From Hymenobacter norwichensis DSM 15439 (GTDB lineage: Bacteria; Bacteroidota; Bacteroidia; Cytophagales; Hymenobacteraceae), in assembly GCF_000420705.1 (NCBI RefSeq), contig NZ_ATVL01000006.1, positions 992,267 to 1,056,266 of the forward strand: a stretch of 64,000 nucleotides of DNA, read 5' to 3'. This document shows, in pieces, positions 33,593 to 42,614 of the stretch (position 1 is its first letter; every line of letters starts with the position of its first letter). A program made the translations under genes and the position numbers. The notes below the pieces were generated by a model. That model was given only the letters and a program-made list of their open reading frames with translations, had not been told where the DNA came from and did no database searches.

Positions 33593-36235
33593 ATGAAGAT
33601 TATTGACCTACGCACCATGCGCGGGCCCAGCTACTGGTCCGTTAAGCATTACAAGCTGATTGTAATGAAAGTGGACCTCGAAGACTTTGCCGACCAGTGG
33701 TCTAACGCGGTGCCTGAGTTGGCTGACCGGCTGACTGAATTGTTGCCAGAAATCGGTAAGCCGCACGCCTCTTTTGAAACGCAGAAGCACGCCGTCAAAC
33801 ACCCACCGCTAACCAAAGAGCAACTAGCCGACGGCGAGCCGCTAGGCCACGTTATTCAGCACGTAGCGCTGGAGTTGCAGCGGCAGGCGGGTATGCCGGT
33901 GTTCTGGGGTAAGTCGTACCCGGCGCGCGAAGACGGAATCGAGTTTGTGGTGTTCAGCTACCAGGAGGAACGAGCTGGCCGCCGAGCCGCCGAAGCCGCT
34001 GTGGAAATAGTGGAAGCCCTTTGCAACGGCAAGGAGGTGGACCTGAAACCGCTCATCGATGAACTGCACGAAATCCGGGAAGAGGAATTCATTGGGCCGA
34101 GCACCTGGAGTATTGTATCGGAGGCAGCTTCGCGCAACATTCCCTACATCCAGCTTAAGAACAGCGGCATCATTCAGCTGGGCTATGGCGTCAACCAGAA
34201 GCGCATCTGGGCCACTACCACCAGCTACACCTCGCACGCTGGGGTGGAAATAGCTGGCAACAAGAATCGCACGAAAGCTATGCTGCACGACGCGGGCGTA
34301 TTGGTGCCGAAAGGAACCACTGTGTACTCCGAGGATGGCCTGCGCGATGCTATTGAAGACCTAGGCTTCCCGCTGGTAACTAAGCCGCTGGATGGTAACC
34401 ACGGCAAGGGCGTTACCATTCGCATCATGAACTGGGAAGATGCCGTGGAGGGCCTTGTTATGGCACAAGCTTACTCCAGGGCCGTTATTGTAGAGCAGTT
34501 CATTGAGGGGTTCGACTTCCGGCTGTTGGTGGTGAACGGCAAGCTAGTAGCCGCCGCCAAGCGCACCCCGGCCGCCGTAGTTGGCGACGGGCAACGGACC
34601 ATTCAGGAGCTAATTGACAAAGTAAACGAAGATCCCCGGCGCGGTTTTGGCCACGAAAAGGTGCTCACCAGCATCAAGGCCGATAAGCATACCCTTGACA
34701 TCTTGAAAGGGCGGGAGCTTACCCTGGAATCGGTGCTGCCGGACGGGGAGACGCTGTACCTGAAAAGCACAGCCAACATCAGTACTGGCGGCACCGCCAC
34801 CGATGTTACTGACCTGATGCACCCCTACAACGTGCTGCTGGCTGAGCGGGTGGCAGGCATTGTAGGCCTCGATATCTGCGGCATTGACCTAATGACCACC
34901 GATATTGCTGTACCGCTGAATGAAACGCGCGGCGCTGTAATTGAAGTGAATGCCGCACCCGGTTTCCGGATGCACATTTCGCCCACCGACGGCTTGCCCC
35001 GCAACGTGGCCGAACCCGTGGTGGACATGCTGTTTCCGCGTGGTACCAATGCCCGGATTCCTATCATTGCCATTACTGGCACCAACGGCAAAACCACAAC
35101 CACGCGGCTAATTGCCCACATGGTAACCACGAAGGGCTACAAAGTAGGTTTTACCACTACCGACGGCATCTACATTCAGGGCCGACAGTTGCAAAAGGGC
35201 GACTGCACGGGCGGGCAAAGCGCGGAGTTTGTGCTCAAAGACCCTACCATCAACTATGCCGTGCTAGAAACAGCTCGTGGTGGCATGCTGCGCTCCGGGC
35301 TGGGTTTCCATACCTGCGACATTGCTGTGGTAACCAACGTAGCCGCCGACCACCTGGGCATGCGCGACATTCATACGGTAGAGGAAATGGCGGCCGTAAA
35401 GGGGGTATTGCCCCGCACGGTGCGCAAAAACGGCTGGGCCGTGCTCAACGCTGACGATAATCTGGTGTACGCCATGCGCGAAAAGCTGGATTGCCGCGTG
35501 GCCCTGTTCAGCATGGACGAAAACAACCCCCGCATCCTCGACCATGTGGAGGCCGGCGGCGTTGCGGCAGTGTATGAGGAAGGCTACGTAACCATCTACA
35601 AGAACAGCTACAAGCTCCGCATCGACCGAGCCGCTGAGTTTCCGATTACTTTCGGTGGCCGGGCCACCTTCAACATCGAAAACAGTTTAGCGACGGCACT
35701 GACCGGCTATCTGGCTGGTTTCGAGCGTGAGGACATCAAGCTGGCGTTGCGCACGTTTGTGCCCTCGGCCAGTAAGACGCCGGGCCGCATGAACGTGTTC
35801 AACTTCCCGAAGTTCGAAGTGATTGTGGACTATGCGCACAACACCCACGGCATCGAGAAATTCGCGGAGTTCCTGAACGCTACGGAAGCAACGCGAAAAA
35901 TTGGCATGGTATCGGGGCTGGGTGACCGGCGCGACGAAGACACGCTGGGCTTTGCCCGGATAGCCGGCCGCATTTTCGATGAGGTGATTCTACGCCAGGA
36001 CCGGGACTTGCGCGGCAAAACGGCTGAGCAACTCAAGGAAATCATGGAGCGCGGCTTACGCCTTGACCACGCCGAATTACCCATCAACTACATTGAAAAT
36101 GAGTTGGAGGCCGTGGATTATGTGCTGGCCAATGCGCCGGAAGGTGCGGTAGTTGTGCTATTCACGGAAAACATAGCCGCTGTGCTAAAGAAGCTAGAGG
36201 AGTTTGAAGCAGAACACGGATTAGCGCGGATATAA
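33593..36235 (+). CDS. cphA: Cyanophycin synthetase
   Basis: An 880-aa ligase that makes the aspartate-arginine storage polymer from Asp, Arg and ATP. Residues about 1-160 form the primer-binding N-domain, 220-470 the ATP-grasp domain (NKNRTKAMLHDAGVLVPKGT, KPLDGNHGKGVTI), and 485-870 a Mur-ligase-like domain with the P-loop TGTNGKTTTTRL and ETARGGMLRSGL. Normal length. No cyanophycinase (cphB) or isoaspartyl dipeptidase gene is near. Some Bacteroidota keep cphA with cphB, and related enzymes may make other polymers. Confidence 0.93.
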   Translation: MKIIDLRTMRGPSYWSVKHYKLIVMKVDLEDFADQWSNAVPELADRLTELLPEIGKPHASFETQKHAVKHPPLTKEQLADGEPLGHVIQHVALELQRQAGMPVFWGKSYPAREDGIEFVVFSYQEERAGRRAAEAAVEIVEALCNGKEVDLKPLIDELHEIREEEFIGPSTWSIVSEAASRNIPYIQLKNSGIIQLGYGVNQKRIWATTTSYTSHAGVEIAGNKNRTKAMLHDAGVLVPKGTTVYSEDGLRDAIEDLGFPLVTKPLDGNHGKGVTIRIMNWEDAVEGLVMAQAYSRAVIVEQFIEGFDFRLLVVNGKLVAAAKRTPAAVVGDGQRTIQELIDKVNEDPRRGFGHEKVLTSIKADKHTLDILKGRELTLESVLPDGETLYLKSTANISTGGTATDVTDLMHPYNVLLAERVAGIVGLDICGIDLMTTDIAVPLNETRGAVIEVNAAPGFRMHISPTDGLPRNVAEPVVDMLFPRGTNARIPIIAITGTNGKTTTTRLIAHMVTTKGYKVGFTTTDGIYIQGRQLQKGDCTGGQSAEFVLKDPTINYAVLETARGGMLRSGLGFHTCDIAVVTNVAADHLGMRDIHTVEEMAAVKGVLPRTVRKNGWAVLNADDNLVYAMREKLDCRVALFSMDENNPRILDHVEAGGVAAVYEEGYVTIYKNSYKLRIDRAAEFPITFGGRATFNIENSLATALTGYLAGFEREDIKLALRTFVPSASKTPGRMNVFNFPKFEVIVDYAHNTHGIEKFAEFLNATEATRKIGMVSGLGDRRDEDTLGFARIAGRIFDEVILRQDRDLRGKTAEQLKEIMERGLRLDHAELPINYIENELEAVDYVLANAPEGAVVVLFTENIAAVLKKLEEFEAEHGLARI

Positions 36236-36282
36236 GTAAAGTGCGTGTATTCTTGACCTGCTATTTTGCCGCCCATACATAG

Positions 36283-36328
36283 TAGCAATAAAAAAGGCTT
36301 GCCATTTGGCAAGCCTTTTTTATTGCTA
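36283..36328. terminator. Bidirectional terminator cphA / coiled-coil gene
   Basis: A 21-bp stem (TAGCAATAAAAAAGGCTTGC and onwards) around a 4-nt loop, with A and T runs on either side. Its core GGCTTGCCATTTGGCAAGCC also occurs at 41226-41245. Confidence 0.93.
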
Positions 36329-36344
36329 ACTGAAAGCCGAAGCT

Positions 36345-37292
36345 CTATTTGAGCGTGAAGGTGGTTTTACCAATCATGACGCCGCCTTCATACAACTCCA
36401 CAGTGTGTTGGCCGGTTTTGTAGGCTGCACCTTTGGCATAAAGAAACTGCACCGGCTGGCGCGTATTGTCAAATACAATATCCTGCTTGGCAGTGTAGAA
36501 GGCTTCGGAGCCGTCCACCATGAAAGTGCCACCGCCCGTGCTTAGGTTGTATAGGGCCGAGCCATCAGGCTCAATCAGGCGCAACATAATCTGCTTGGTT
36601 TCCTTCGGCGATACGTCGTTGCGGGCTAGGTTGAAGCTGATTTTAACTTTCTCCACCCGCTTGGCTTTGAATTCGTTTTCATCATCGGCTTTTTCCTTGT
36701 CACGTGAGTTCAACACACCTACCCTAATATTCTCGGCCTGCAAGCGTGAGGCTACGGCCACCTTCTCGGTCAGCTCCTGATTGGAACGGGCGATGGTGCT
36801 GATGGTGTCTGTGAGCCGATTCTGCCGGTCTTTGAGGGTAGTGGTTTCAGTATAGAGAGCTTCGTTATCGGCTTTTAACTGCGCAATTTCTTCGTCTTTC
36901 TTGCGTAGCTGAGCCTCAAAATTGACTGCTCGCTGCTTGAAGCGCTGCTGCTCTTTAATGGAGAAGCTACCCGCTTTGAAAGAACGCAGCTTCAGCAAGT
37001 CGGCGTTGATAGAGGCAATCTTAGATTCCAGCGAATCGTTTGATAAGCCCATGGCCTGTACTTCCTGGCTTTGGCGCTCGAAATCGGCTTTCAGGGTTTC
37101 GTACTGCTTGATCTGGTCTTCCAGCTTGGCATCCTTCTCTTTCACCTGTGTGGTAAGCTGCTCGTTTTCCGCGCTTTTCTGCCGGTTCATCCAGTACAAC
37201 ACACCGTTGATGCCCAACAGCACCAGGGCCAGGGCCAGAATGAGTAGAAAACGGCTATTGTTCTGGGGAGCTGGACTTGGGACTTGTTCCAT
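36345..37292 (-). CDS. Membrane-anchored coiled-coil protein, unknown function
   Basis: A 315-aa protein: one helix (about 14-34, SRFLLILALALVLLGINGVL), then a long heptad-rich coiled coil (about 40-185, e.g. LEDQIKQYETLKADFERQSQ), then a C-terminal beta domain of about 100 residues (VKISFNLARNDVSPKETKQIM..., ending QHTVELYEGGVMIGKTTFTLK). The arrangement suggests a periplasmic spacer and binding domain. The family is not recognised by me. The gene converges on cphA. Confidence 0.75.
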   Translation of the reverse strand: MEQVPSPAPQNNSRFLLILALALVLLGINGVLYWMNRQKSAENEQLTTQVKEKDAKLEDQIKQYETLKADFERQSQEVQAMGLSNDSLESKIASINADLLKLRSFKAGSFSIKEQQRFKQRAVNFEAQLRKKDEEIAQLKADNEALYTETTTLKDRQNRLTDTISTIARSNQELTEKVAVASRLQAENIRVGVLNSRDKEKADDENEFKAKRVEKVKISFNLARNDVSPKETKQIMLRLIEPDGSALYNLSTGGGTFMVDGSEAFYTAKQDIVFDNTRQPVQFLYAKGAAYKTGQHTVELYEGGVMIGKTTFTLK

Positions 37293-37419
37293 TACGAGGG
37301 GGGTTAAATGAGAACCGGACAGGCCGGGAGTGCGGTATCTTTATCCGCAAACAAACGAAATTTTACCACAAACTGATTTCTGTCTACTGAATCAGTTGCA
37401 CGAAATGTACGAGGTCTGC

Positions 37420-38025
37420 ATGAAATCAGCCATCCAACTTGACGAAGCATACTGGCGCGGGCGCTATGCCAGCCACCAAACCGGTTGGGATACAGGTGCC
37501 ATAACGCCCCCGCTGCGCGAATATTTCGACCAGTTGGGTGCCGCTGATGCGCGCCGGATTCTGGTGCCCGGCGCCGGCCGCGCTTACGAAGCCGAGTACT
37601 TGCACCGGCAGGGATTTTTGGAAGTGTTGGTAGCCGACCTGGCCCCGGAAGCCTTGCAGGCGCTCCAGCAGCGCGTACCTGATTTTCCTGTGGCCCATCT
37701 GCTGCATCAGGATTTCTTCGCGCTTGCGCCCACGCCACCATTCGATTTAATAGTGGAGCAGACGTTTTTTTGCGCCCTCGACCCAGCCCTGCGGCCCGCT
37801 TACGCGCAGCAGTGTGCCCGCCTGCTCAGACCCGGCGGAACCCTGACCGGCCTGCTGTTCGAAGCCGATTTCGGTTTGTCGTCGGAGCCGCCGTTTGGTG
37901 GTACCCGCGCCGAATACCGAGCGTATCTCGAGCCGTACTTCCACTTTGTTCACTTCGATACCGCCTACAATTCGTTGCGGCCCCGGCAGGACCGGGAACT
38001 GTTTATTTGCCTGAAGAAAAAGTAG
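37420..38025 (+). CDS. TPMT-family methyltransferase
   Basis: A 201-aa class I SAM methyltransferase of the thiopurine S-methyltransferase type. The opening LDEAYWRGRYASHQTGWDTG and PPLREYFDQL is the TPMT signature; ILVPGAGRAYEAEYL is motif I. ATG 37420 has GAGG 6 nt upstream. The real substrate is not shown; TPMT homologues act on thiols, iodide, selenium and tellurium. A TATCTTTA box lies near 37335. Confidence 0.87.
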   Translation: MKSAIQLDEAYWRGRYASHQTGWDTGAITPPLREYFDQLGAADARRILVPGAGRAYEAEYLHRQGFLEVLVADLAPEALQALQQRVPDFPVAHLLHQDFFALAPTPPFDLIVEQTFFCALDPALRPAYAQQCARLLRPGGTLTGLLFEADFGLSSEPPFGGTRAEYRAYLEPYFHFVHFDTAYNSLRPRQDRELFICLKKK

Positions 38026-38098
38026 CGTCAATTCAGCTAGTGGCTTAGAGTCTGCCTTTGCTTGCCCGGCCCGGTGCCGGCAGGCAAAGAGGATACGC

Positions 38099-38106
38099 TA
38101 CCTTTG
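38099..38106 (+). promoter_or_regulatory. kdsA promoter -7 box
   Basis: TACCTTTG (TAnnTTTG), 66 nt before the ATG. No good -33 box was found. Confidence 0.5.
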
Positions 38107-38171
38107 AGTTGCTGAGAATAGGCGGTGCCGACTGGCGCCACCTACAGCGTGTGCATTCCAGACCTGTTCCC

Positions 38172-38996
38172 ATGCTCGAGCTCCTCGCCAACACCCTGCC
38201 GCATTTCCGCAACACCAATTCCGGTCAGTTTTTCCTGATGGCCGGGCCCTGCGTAATAGAAGGCGAAGACATGGCCCTGCGCATCGCCGAGAAGGTGCGC
38301 CACATCACCGACAAACTCCAGATTCCATACATCTTCAAAGGCTCCTACCGCAAAGCCAACCGCTCCCGCCTCGACTCGTTTACCGGTATCGGCGACGAAA
38401 AGGCCCTGCAAATTCTGGCGAAAGTCGGCCGCGAAATTGGGGTGCCTACCGTTACCGACATTCACGAATCGGGAGAAGCAGCGCTGGCAGCCCAGTACGT
38501 GGACGTACTGCAAATACCGGCCTTTCTGTGCCGGCAGACCGATTTGCTGATTGCCGCCGCCGAAACTGGTAAGGTAGTCAACATCAAAAAAGGCCAGTTT
38601 CTCAACGGTGAAGCTATGCAGTTTGCCGTAGACAAAGTACGTCAGTCGGGCAACCAGCACGTCATTCTTACCGACCGGGGCAACTCGTTCGGTTACTCCG
38701 ACCTAGTAGTGGACTTCCGCAACCTGCCCGCCATGCGCGACTTTGGCGTGCCCGTGGTAATGGACGTAACGCACTCCTTGCAGCGCCCCAACCAAAGCAG
38801 CGGCGTGACGGGCGGCCAGCCTGCCCTCATTGAAACCATTGCCAAAGCCGCCATTGCCGTCGGCGCCGACGGCTTGTTCATCGAAACGCACCCTACACCC
38901 GCCACGGCCAAGTCGGACGGGGCCAACATGCTAGCGTTGGACAAGCTGGAAGAGTTGTTGGTGAAGCTGACGAAGGTGCGCGAGGCAATCAGGTAA
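38172..38996 (+). CDS. kdsA: 3-deoxy-8-phosphooctulonate synthase
   Basis: A 274-aa KDO8P synthase joining phosphoenolpyruvate and arabinose-5-phosphate, an early step of LPS core/lipid A. FLMAGPCVIEGED, KGSYRKANRSRLDSFTG, and GQPALIETIAKAAI are family motifs. ATG 38172 yields MLELLANTLPHFRNTNSGQF; the upstream extension is not conserved in type. A long palindrome starts 2 nt after its stop. Confidence 0.96.
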   Translation: MLELLANTLPHFRNTNSGQFFLMAGPCVIEGEDMALRIAEKVRHITDKLQIPYIFKGSYRKANRSRLDSFTGIGDEKALQILAKVGREIGVPTVTDIHESGEAALAAQYVDVLQIPAFLCRQTDLLIAAAETGKVVNIKKGQFLNGEAMQFAVDKVRQSGNQHVILTDRGNSFGYSDLVVDFRNLPAMRDFGVPVVMDVTHSLQRPNQSSGVTGGQPALIETIAKAAIAVGADGLFIETHPTPATAKSDGANMLALDKLEELLVKLTKVREAIR

Positions 38997-38998
38997 CT

Positions 38999-39072
38999 CG
39001 TTTTTCGTGGTTCGACTGTTGTTCAATTTGCCCTACAGGCCAAGTTGAACAACAGTCGAACCATGAAAAACG
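38999..39072. repeat. Long palindrome between kdsA and a methyltransferase
   Basis: Arms 38999-39030 and 39041-39072 pair over 32 bp with two mismatches around a 10-nt loop. The left edge is 2 nt after the kdsA TAA and the right edge 5 nt before the methyltransferase gene's end, so it serves two convergent genes. It has no T run. Confidence 0.92.
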
Positions 39073-39077
39073 AACCC

Positions 39078-39908
39078 CTACGCCGACAGCTGTTTCACGC
39101 TGTTCAATACCTTGTCAACCACATTATTGAACCGGAGTTGGAAATGCTGCCGAGGCTGATTGCGGCGGAAAAACACCAGACCCACGAAAAACAGGTCGAT
39201 GGTAAGGCGTACTTCCGGGTGCTGCTGCACGTCAATCCAGGCCCGTTCCATGTCGGCGGACCAATGAATGTCATCGAGCACGAACACGCTCCGCTCGGTG
39301 CGGTGCGCGGCGCAGAGGTTGAAATAGCGCAGGGTCGGCTCGTAACGGTGGTTGCCATCGAAGAAAGCAAAATCCAGGGGCTCCGTGAGGGAGGCCAGGG
39401 TAGGAGCAAGGGTTTCGTCGAGGTTGCCTTCCACCAGCTCTACATTCGACAGGTGCAGCTGCTCGAACGTCTGGCGAGCCACGTTGGCAGTATTCAGGCA
39501 GCCCTCAAACGTGAGCACCCGGCTGCGAGAGTCAGCGGCGGCCAGATAAGCCGTGGTAAGCCCCAGGGAGGTGCCCAACTCCAGAATTGTGCGTGGCTGA
39601 AAGTGGTTGACCAACCGGAACAGCAACTGTGCCAGCGCGATAGGCTTGGCAGCGGTGCGGGCTATGTCGCCAATGCGGCGCTGGCGGCCGGCCCCCGTGT
39701 GCGACCCGGCCCCAAAGTCGCGTACTTCAAGCAACTGGCGGTTGCGCAACAGCTCTTGGCGGCGGTGCTCAATAGGCTCGAAAGCTGCAAACTGTCCGCT
39801 GTGGTGGATAACGTAGTTATAGAGCCCAAAAACAAACGGGGAATGCAGCCCATGCGCATTCCCCGAACGGAAAAAAAATCGAACGTAACTAAGAGCTTGA
39901 AAGAGCAA
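39078..39908 (-). CDS. Class I SAM-dependent methyltransferase (O-methyltransferase type)
   Basis: A 276-aa methyltransferase. SAM motif I is ILELGTSLGLTTAYLA (about residues 110-125), the acidic motif follows at LTFEGC, and LDFAFFDGNHRYEPTLRYFN is typical of motif IV of the COMT-like group. The first 85 residues form a helical cap (RFFFRSGNAHGLHSPFVFGLYN). The substrate is unknown. It is flanked by palindromes on both sides. Confidence 0.88.
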   Translation of the reverse strand: MLFQALSYVRFFFRSGNAHGLHSPFVFGLYNYVIHHSGQFAAFEPIEHRRQELLRNRQLLEVRDFGAGSHTGAGRQRRIGDIARTAAKPIALAQLLFRLVNHFQPRTILELGTSLGLTTAYLAAADSRSRVLTFEGCLNTANVARQTFEQLHLSNVELVEGNLDETLAPTLASLTEPLDFAFFDGNHRYEPTLRYFNLCAAHRTERSVFVLDDIHWSADMERAWIDVQQHPEVRLTIDLFFVGLVFFRRNQPRQHFQLRFNNVVDKVLNSVKQLSA

Positions 39909-39918
39909 GAGGTTAAAA

Positions 39919-40000
39919 GTTGAATGGCTGAATTGTTAAATGGCTAAGGTTCTACCACGGTTGTTGAACGACCAGCCATTTAACAATTCAGCCATTCAAC
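39919..40000. repeat. Long palindrome between the methyltransferase and apaG
   Basis: Perfect 27-bp arms at 39919-39945 and 39974-40000 with a 28-nt loop, plus a tandem copy of CCATTCAAC next to the right arm. Its right side is 11 nt from the apaG stop (minus strand). Confidence 0.92.
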
Positions 40001-40011
40001 CATTCAACAAA

Positions 40012-40398
40012 TCAGTTCAACCGATACGGCACTACCAGCGTGAACTCCGGAATTTCGACCGTAAACACGCTGCCATCGGCTAGGCGCTCCATTTCGTAGG
40101 TGCCGCGCATCTTGCCCAGCCCCGACTTCAGGTTACAGCCCGACACGTACTGGTGGGCGTCGCCGGGCTCTAGTACGGGTTGCTGGCCTACCACACCTTC
40201 GCCTTCCACTTCGCGTACCACTCCATTGGCATCGTATATATACCAGTGGCGACGCAACAGCTTCACGGTATATTCGCCGTTGTTGCGGATATCAATCTTG
40301 TAGGCAAACACGTAGTGTTCTTGGCCGGGGCTCGAATAGTCGGGCAGATAGTTGGTCGTGACGCTCACGGTAACGCCCTGCGTGGTGGTCGTATTCAT
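40012..40398 (-). CDS. apaG: ApaG/DUF525 domain protein
   Basis: A 128-aa fibronectin-III-like fold protein. VTVSVTTNYLPDYSSPGQEH, YVFAYKIDIRNNGEYTVKLLRRHW, VVGQQPVLEPGDAHQYVSGC and GTYEMERL are classic ApaG signatures. It has been tied to Co2+/Mg2+ efflux and diadenosine polyphosphate in enterobacteria, but the function here is not defined. ATG 40398 is favoured. It is divergent from ung. Confidence 0.92.
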   Translation of the reverse strand: MNTTTTQGVTVSVTTNYLPDYSSPGQEHYVFAYKIDIRNNGEYTVKLLRRHWYIYDANGVVREVEGEGVVGQQPVLEPGDAHQYVSGCNLKSGLGKMRGTYEMERLADGSVFTVEIPEFTLVVPYRLN

Positions 40399-40508
40399 GC
40401 TGAATGATGCGGTGTGGGTTAGACTAACAGCCTGGGCCGGAAATTGGTTTATGTACGCAGCCGGGACCTTTCTGGTCCGCCTACCCCACAATAATTTCTT
40501 TCCAACGC

Positions 40509-41174
40509 ATGAATGTAAAGATAGAAGAAAGCTGGCGCAAGGTATTACAGCCCGAATTTGAGAAACCGTATTTTCAGCACCTAATTGCTTTTGTGCGTGG
40601 GGAATATGCAACGGCCACAGTGTACCCACCAGGTCCACAAATTTTTCACGCCTTTGATGCGTGTCCGTTCGAGGCGGTGAAGGTGGTTATCCTGGGCCAG
40701 GACCCCTACCACGGCAAGGGCCAGGCCCATGGCCTCAGCTTTTCGGTGGCCGAGGACAAACGCACCCCACCTTCCTTGCAGAATATTTTCAAGGAATTAC
40801 AAGACGATTTGCCCGGCACCCCGCCCGCGCCCAACGGCAACCTTGACCGATGGGCTCAGCAAGGGGTACTGCTGTTGAATGCCACCCTCACGGTGCGCGC
40901 CGCCGAGCCGGCCAGCCACCAGAAAAAAGGCTGGGAGCAGTTCACCGACGCCGTTATTCAAAAAATATCCGAAGAAAAGCAGCACGTTGTGTTCATCCTG
41001 TGGGGAGCTTACGCGCAGAAGAAATCAGAACTGATTGACGAGCGGAAACACCTGATTCTGAAAGCGGCGCACCCCTCACCCTACGCCGCCGACCGGGGCT
41101 TTTTCGGCAGCAAGCCTTTCAGCAAAACTAACACCTACCTCCAAGAGCATAAGTTGAACCCCATCGTGTGGTGA
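40509..41174 (+). CDS. ung: Uracil-DNA glycosylase family 1
   Basis: A 221-aa UDG removing uracil from DNA. Asp65 activates water in GQDPYHGKGQAHGLSFSV, and His188 lies in HPSPYAADRGFFG; LLLNATLTVRA completes the pocket. Length and motifs match UDG family 1. The start overlaps nothing and lies 110 nt from apaG's start. Confidence 0.97.
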   Translation: MNVKIEESWRKVLQPEFEKPYFQHLIAFVRGEYATATVYPPGPQIFHAFDACPFEAVKVVILGQDPYHGKGQAHGLSFSVAEDKRTPPSLQNIFKELQDDLPGTPPAPNGNLDRWAQQGVLLLNATLTVRAAEPASHQKKGWEQFTDAVIQKISEEKQHVVFILWGAYAQKKSELIDERKHLILKAAHPSPYAADRGFFGSKPFSKTNTYLQEHKLNPIVW

Positions 41175-41217
41175 AATTCAGATTTTGTGGATGATTTTCT
41201 TCCAAACATGATTGCCA

Positions 41218-41252
41218 ACAAAGAAGGCTTGCCATTTGGCAAGCCTTCTTTG
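41218..41252. terminator. Bidirectional terminator ung/lepB
   Basis: AACAAAGAAGGCTTGCC and its complement pair over 17 bp, core GGCTTGCCATTTGGCAAGCC (41226-41245), identical to the core of the cphA terminator at 36296-36315. It lies between convergent ung and lepB. Confidence 0.92.
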
Positions 41253-41311
41253 TTTCATTGAAACCGGCTGTAAAATCCGAGCCATCCGATAAATCTGTGG
41301 AATCCGCGGTT

Positions 41312-42493
41312 CTAGTTGATGGTGTTGAACAGGCGGTTCCAGCGGATTTTGTTGAAGAAGTCGGCATAGGGGTCCACTGACATCCAGATTAGCACAGCCT
41401 TGCCTACGATGTGGTCTTCGGGTACGAAACCCCAATAGCGCGAGTCCAGCGAGTCGTGGCGGTTGTCGCCCATCATGAAGTAGTAGTTCTGCTTGAAGGT
41501 GTAGCTCTTTAGGGGTTGGCCGTTCTGGGTCAGCACTCCGTTCTGCATCGTCACGCCCTCATTATGCTCGTAGCGCATAATGATTTTCTGGTAAATAGGC
41601 GTGTTTTGCGGGGTGAGTTGCACGGTTTGGCCTTCCTTAGGCAATTGTAGCGGGCCGTAGTTGTCTTTGTTCCAGGTGTTGATGGGTTGAGGCGTACTCT
41701 GCGGGTAATCGGGATTGTTCGGAAATACCTCGGCTTCGGCCTGGCCGGGCGCGGCTTTGTCCTGAATAACGGCTTTCACGTAGGGTTGCTTCCGGAAGAA
41801 GTCGGCGGTAGCGGGTGTGGCATCAATCATGAAGGTAGGCTCCTGCATGCCGTAGAGCGGCTCGGGCTTACCATCGGGACGGTTGAAGTTGGTAACGTGC
41901 TGCGCCTGAAATGACTTGTACAAATCATCATTGGGCTGGGGTACTTGCAGAAAATACCGGTTCTGGCTTTGCGGCGGGTTGCTCATCGGCTTGCCGTTGA
42001 TAAACACCTGCGTATCCTTGATTTCCAACACGTCGCCGGCTACGGCCACGCACCGCTTGATGTAGTTGGTGCGCAGGTCGGCGGGATGCTGGCTTTCGAA
42101 AGGCACATTAAACACCACCACGTCGCCGCTTTTCACTTCCGAAAAGCCCGGCAACCGATAGCTCGGCAGCTGAATAGCATCGGAGTAGCTCTTGAGGCCG
42201 GTGCCCCACAGCGTTTGGTGCGTGAGTGGAATTTGCAGCGGCGTTTGGGGCGTGCGTGGCCCGTAGTGCAGCTTGCTCACAAACAGGTAGTCACCCACTA
42301 GGAGCGAGTCCTCCATCGACGGTGTCGGAATGGTGTAGGCTTCGAAGGTGGCCCAGCGGATAAGCGTGGCGGCTACTACGGCAAACAGGATGGCGTCGCC
42401 CCATTCCCGCCAGAAGCTTTTCTTCTTTTCAATGGGCTTATTGGAAGCGGCAGCCGCTTTCATGCGCTCTTCCCAGGACTGTTGTACGGCCAT
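41312..42493 (-). CDS. lepB: Signal peptidase I
   Basis: A 393-aa type I signal peptidase. A membrane helix (about 33-52) precedes the catalytic Ser59 (PTPSMEDSLLVGD), with Lys146 in NYIKRCVAVAGD as general base and MGDNRHDSLDSRYWG near the C-terminus. The insertion between Lys and the GDNR box (about 155-330) is long, as in other Bacteroidota. It ends the parA-parB-DUF5683-dapB-lepB cluster. Confidence 0.96.
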   Translation of the reverse strand: MAVQQSWEERMKAAAASNKPIEKKKSFWREWGDAILFAVVAATLIRWATFEAYTIPTPSMEDSLLVGDYLFVSKLHYGPRTPQTPLQIPLTHQTLWGTGLKSYSDAIQLPSYRLPGFSEVKSGDVVVFNVPFESQHPADLRTNYIKRCVAVAGDVLEIKDTQVFINGKPMSNPPQSQNRYFLQVPQPNDDLYKSFQAQHVTNFNRPDGKPEPLYGMQEPTFMIDATPATADFFRKQPYVKAVIQDKAAPGQAEAEVFPNNPDYPQSTPQPINTWNKDNYGPLQLPKEGQTVQLTPQNTPIYQKIIMRYEHNEGVTMQNGVLTQNGQPLKSYTFKQNYYFMMGDNRHDSLDSRYWGFVPEDHIVGKAVLIWMSVDPYADFFNKIRWNRLFNTIN

Positions 42494-42614
42494 ACGAATT
42501 CAAGTAGTCGAAATACAGCACCAACTTAAGCCGGTGCCCGATTGGTAAATATAGCGGCTTGCCAGCTAGGGCCTATCTGTGTTGTGCCGAAGCCTGTATT
42601 AAATCCACAGCGGA

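Noticed and set aside
39045-39923. Long open frame (292 codons) on the plus strand opposite the methyltransferase
   Set aside because: It is antisense to a methyltransferase with clear SAM motifs and has no recognisable domain; typical of GC-rich DNA.
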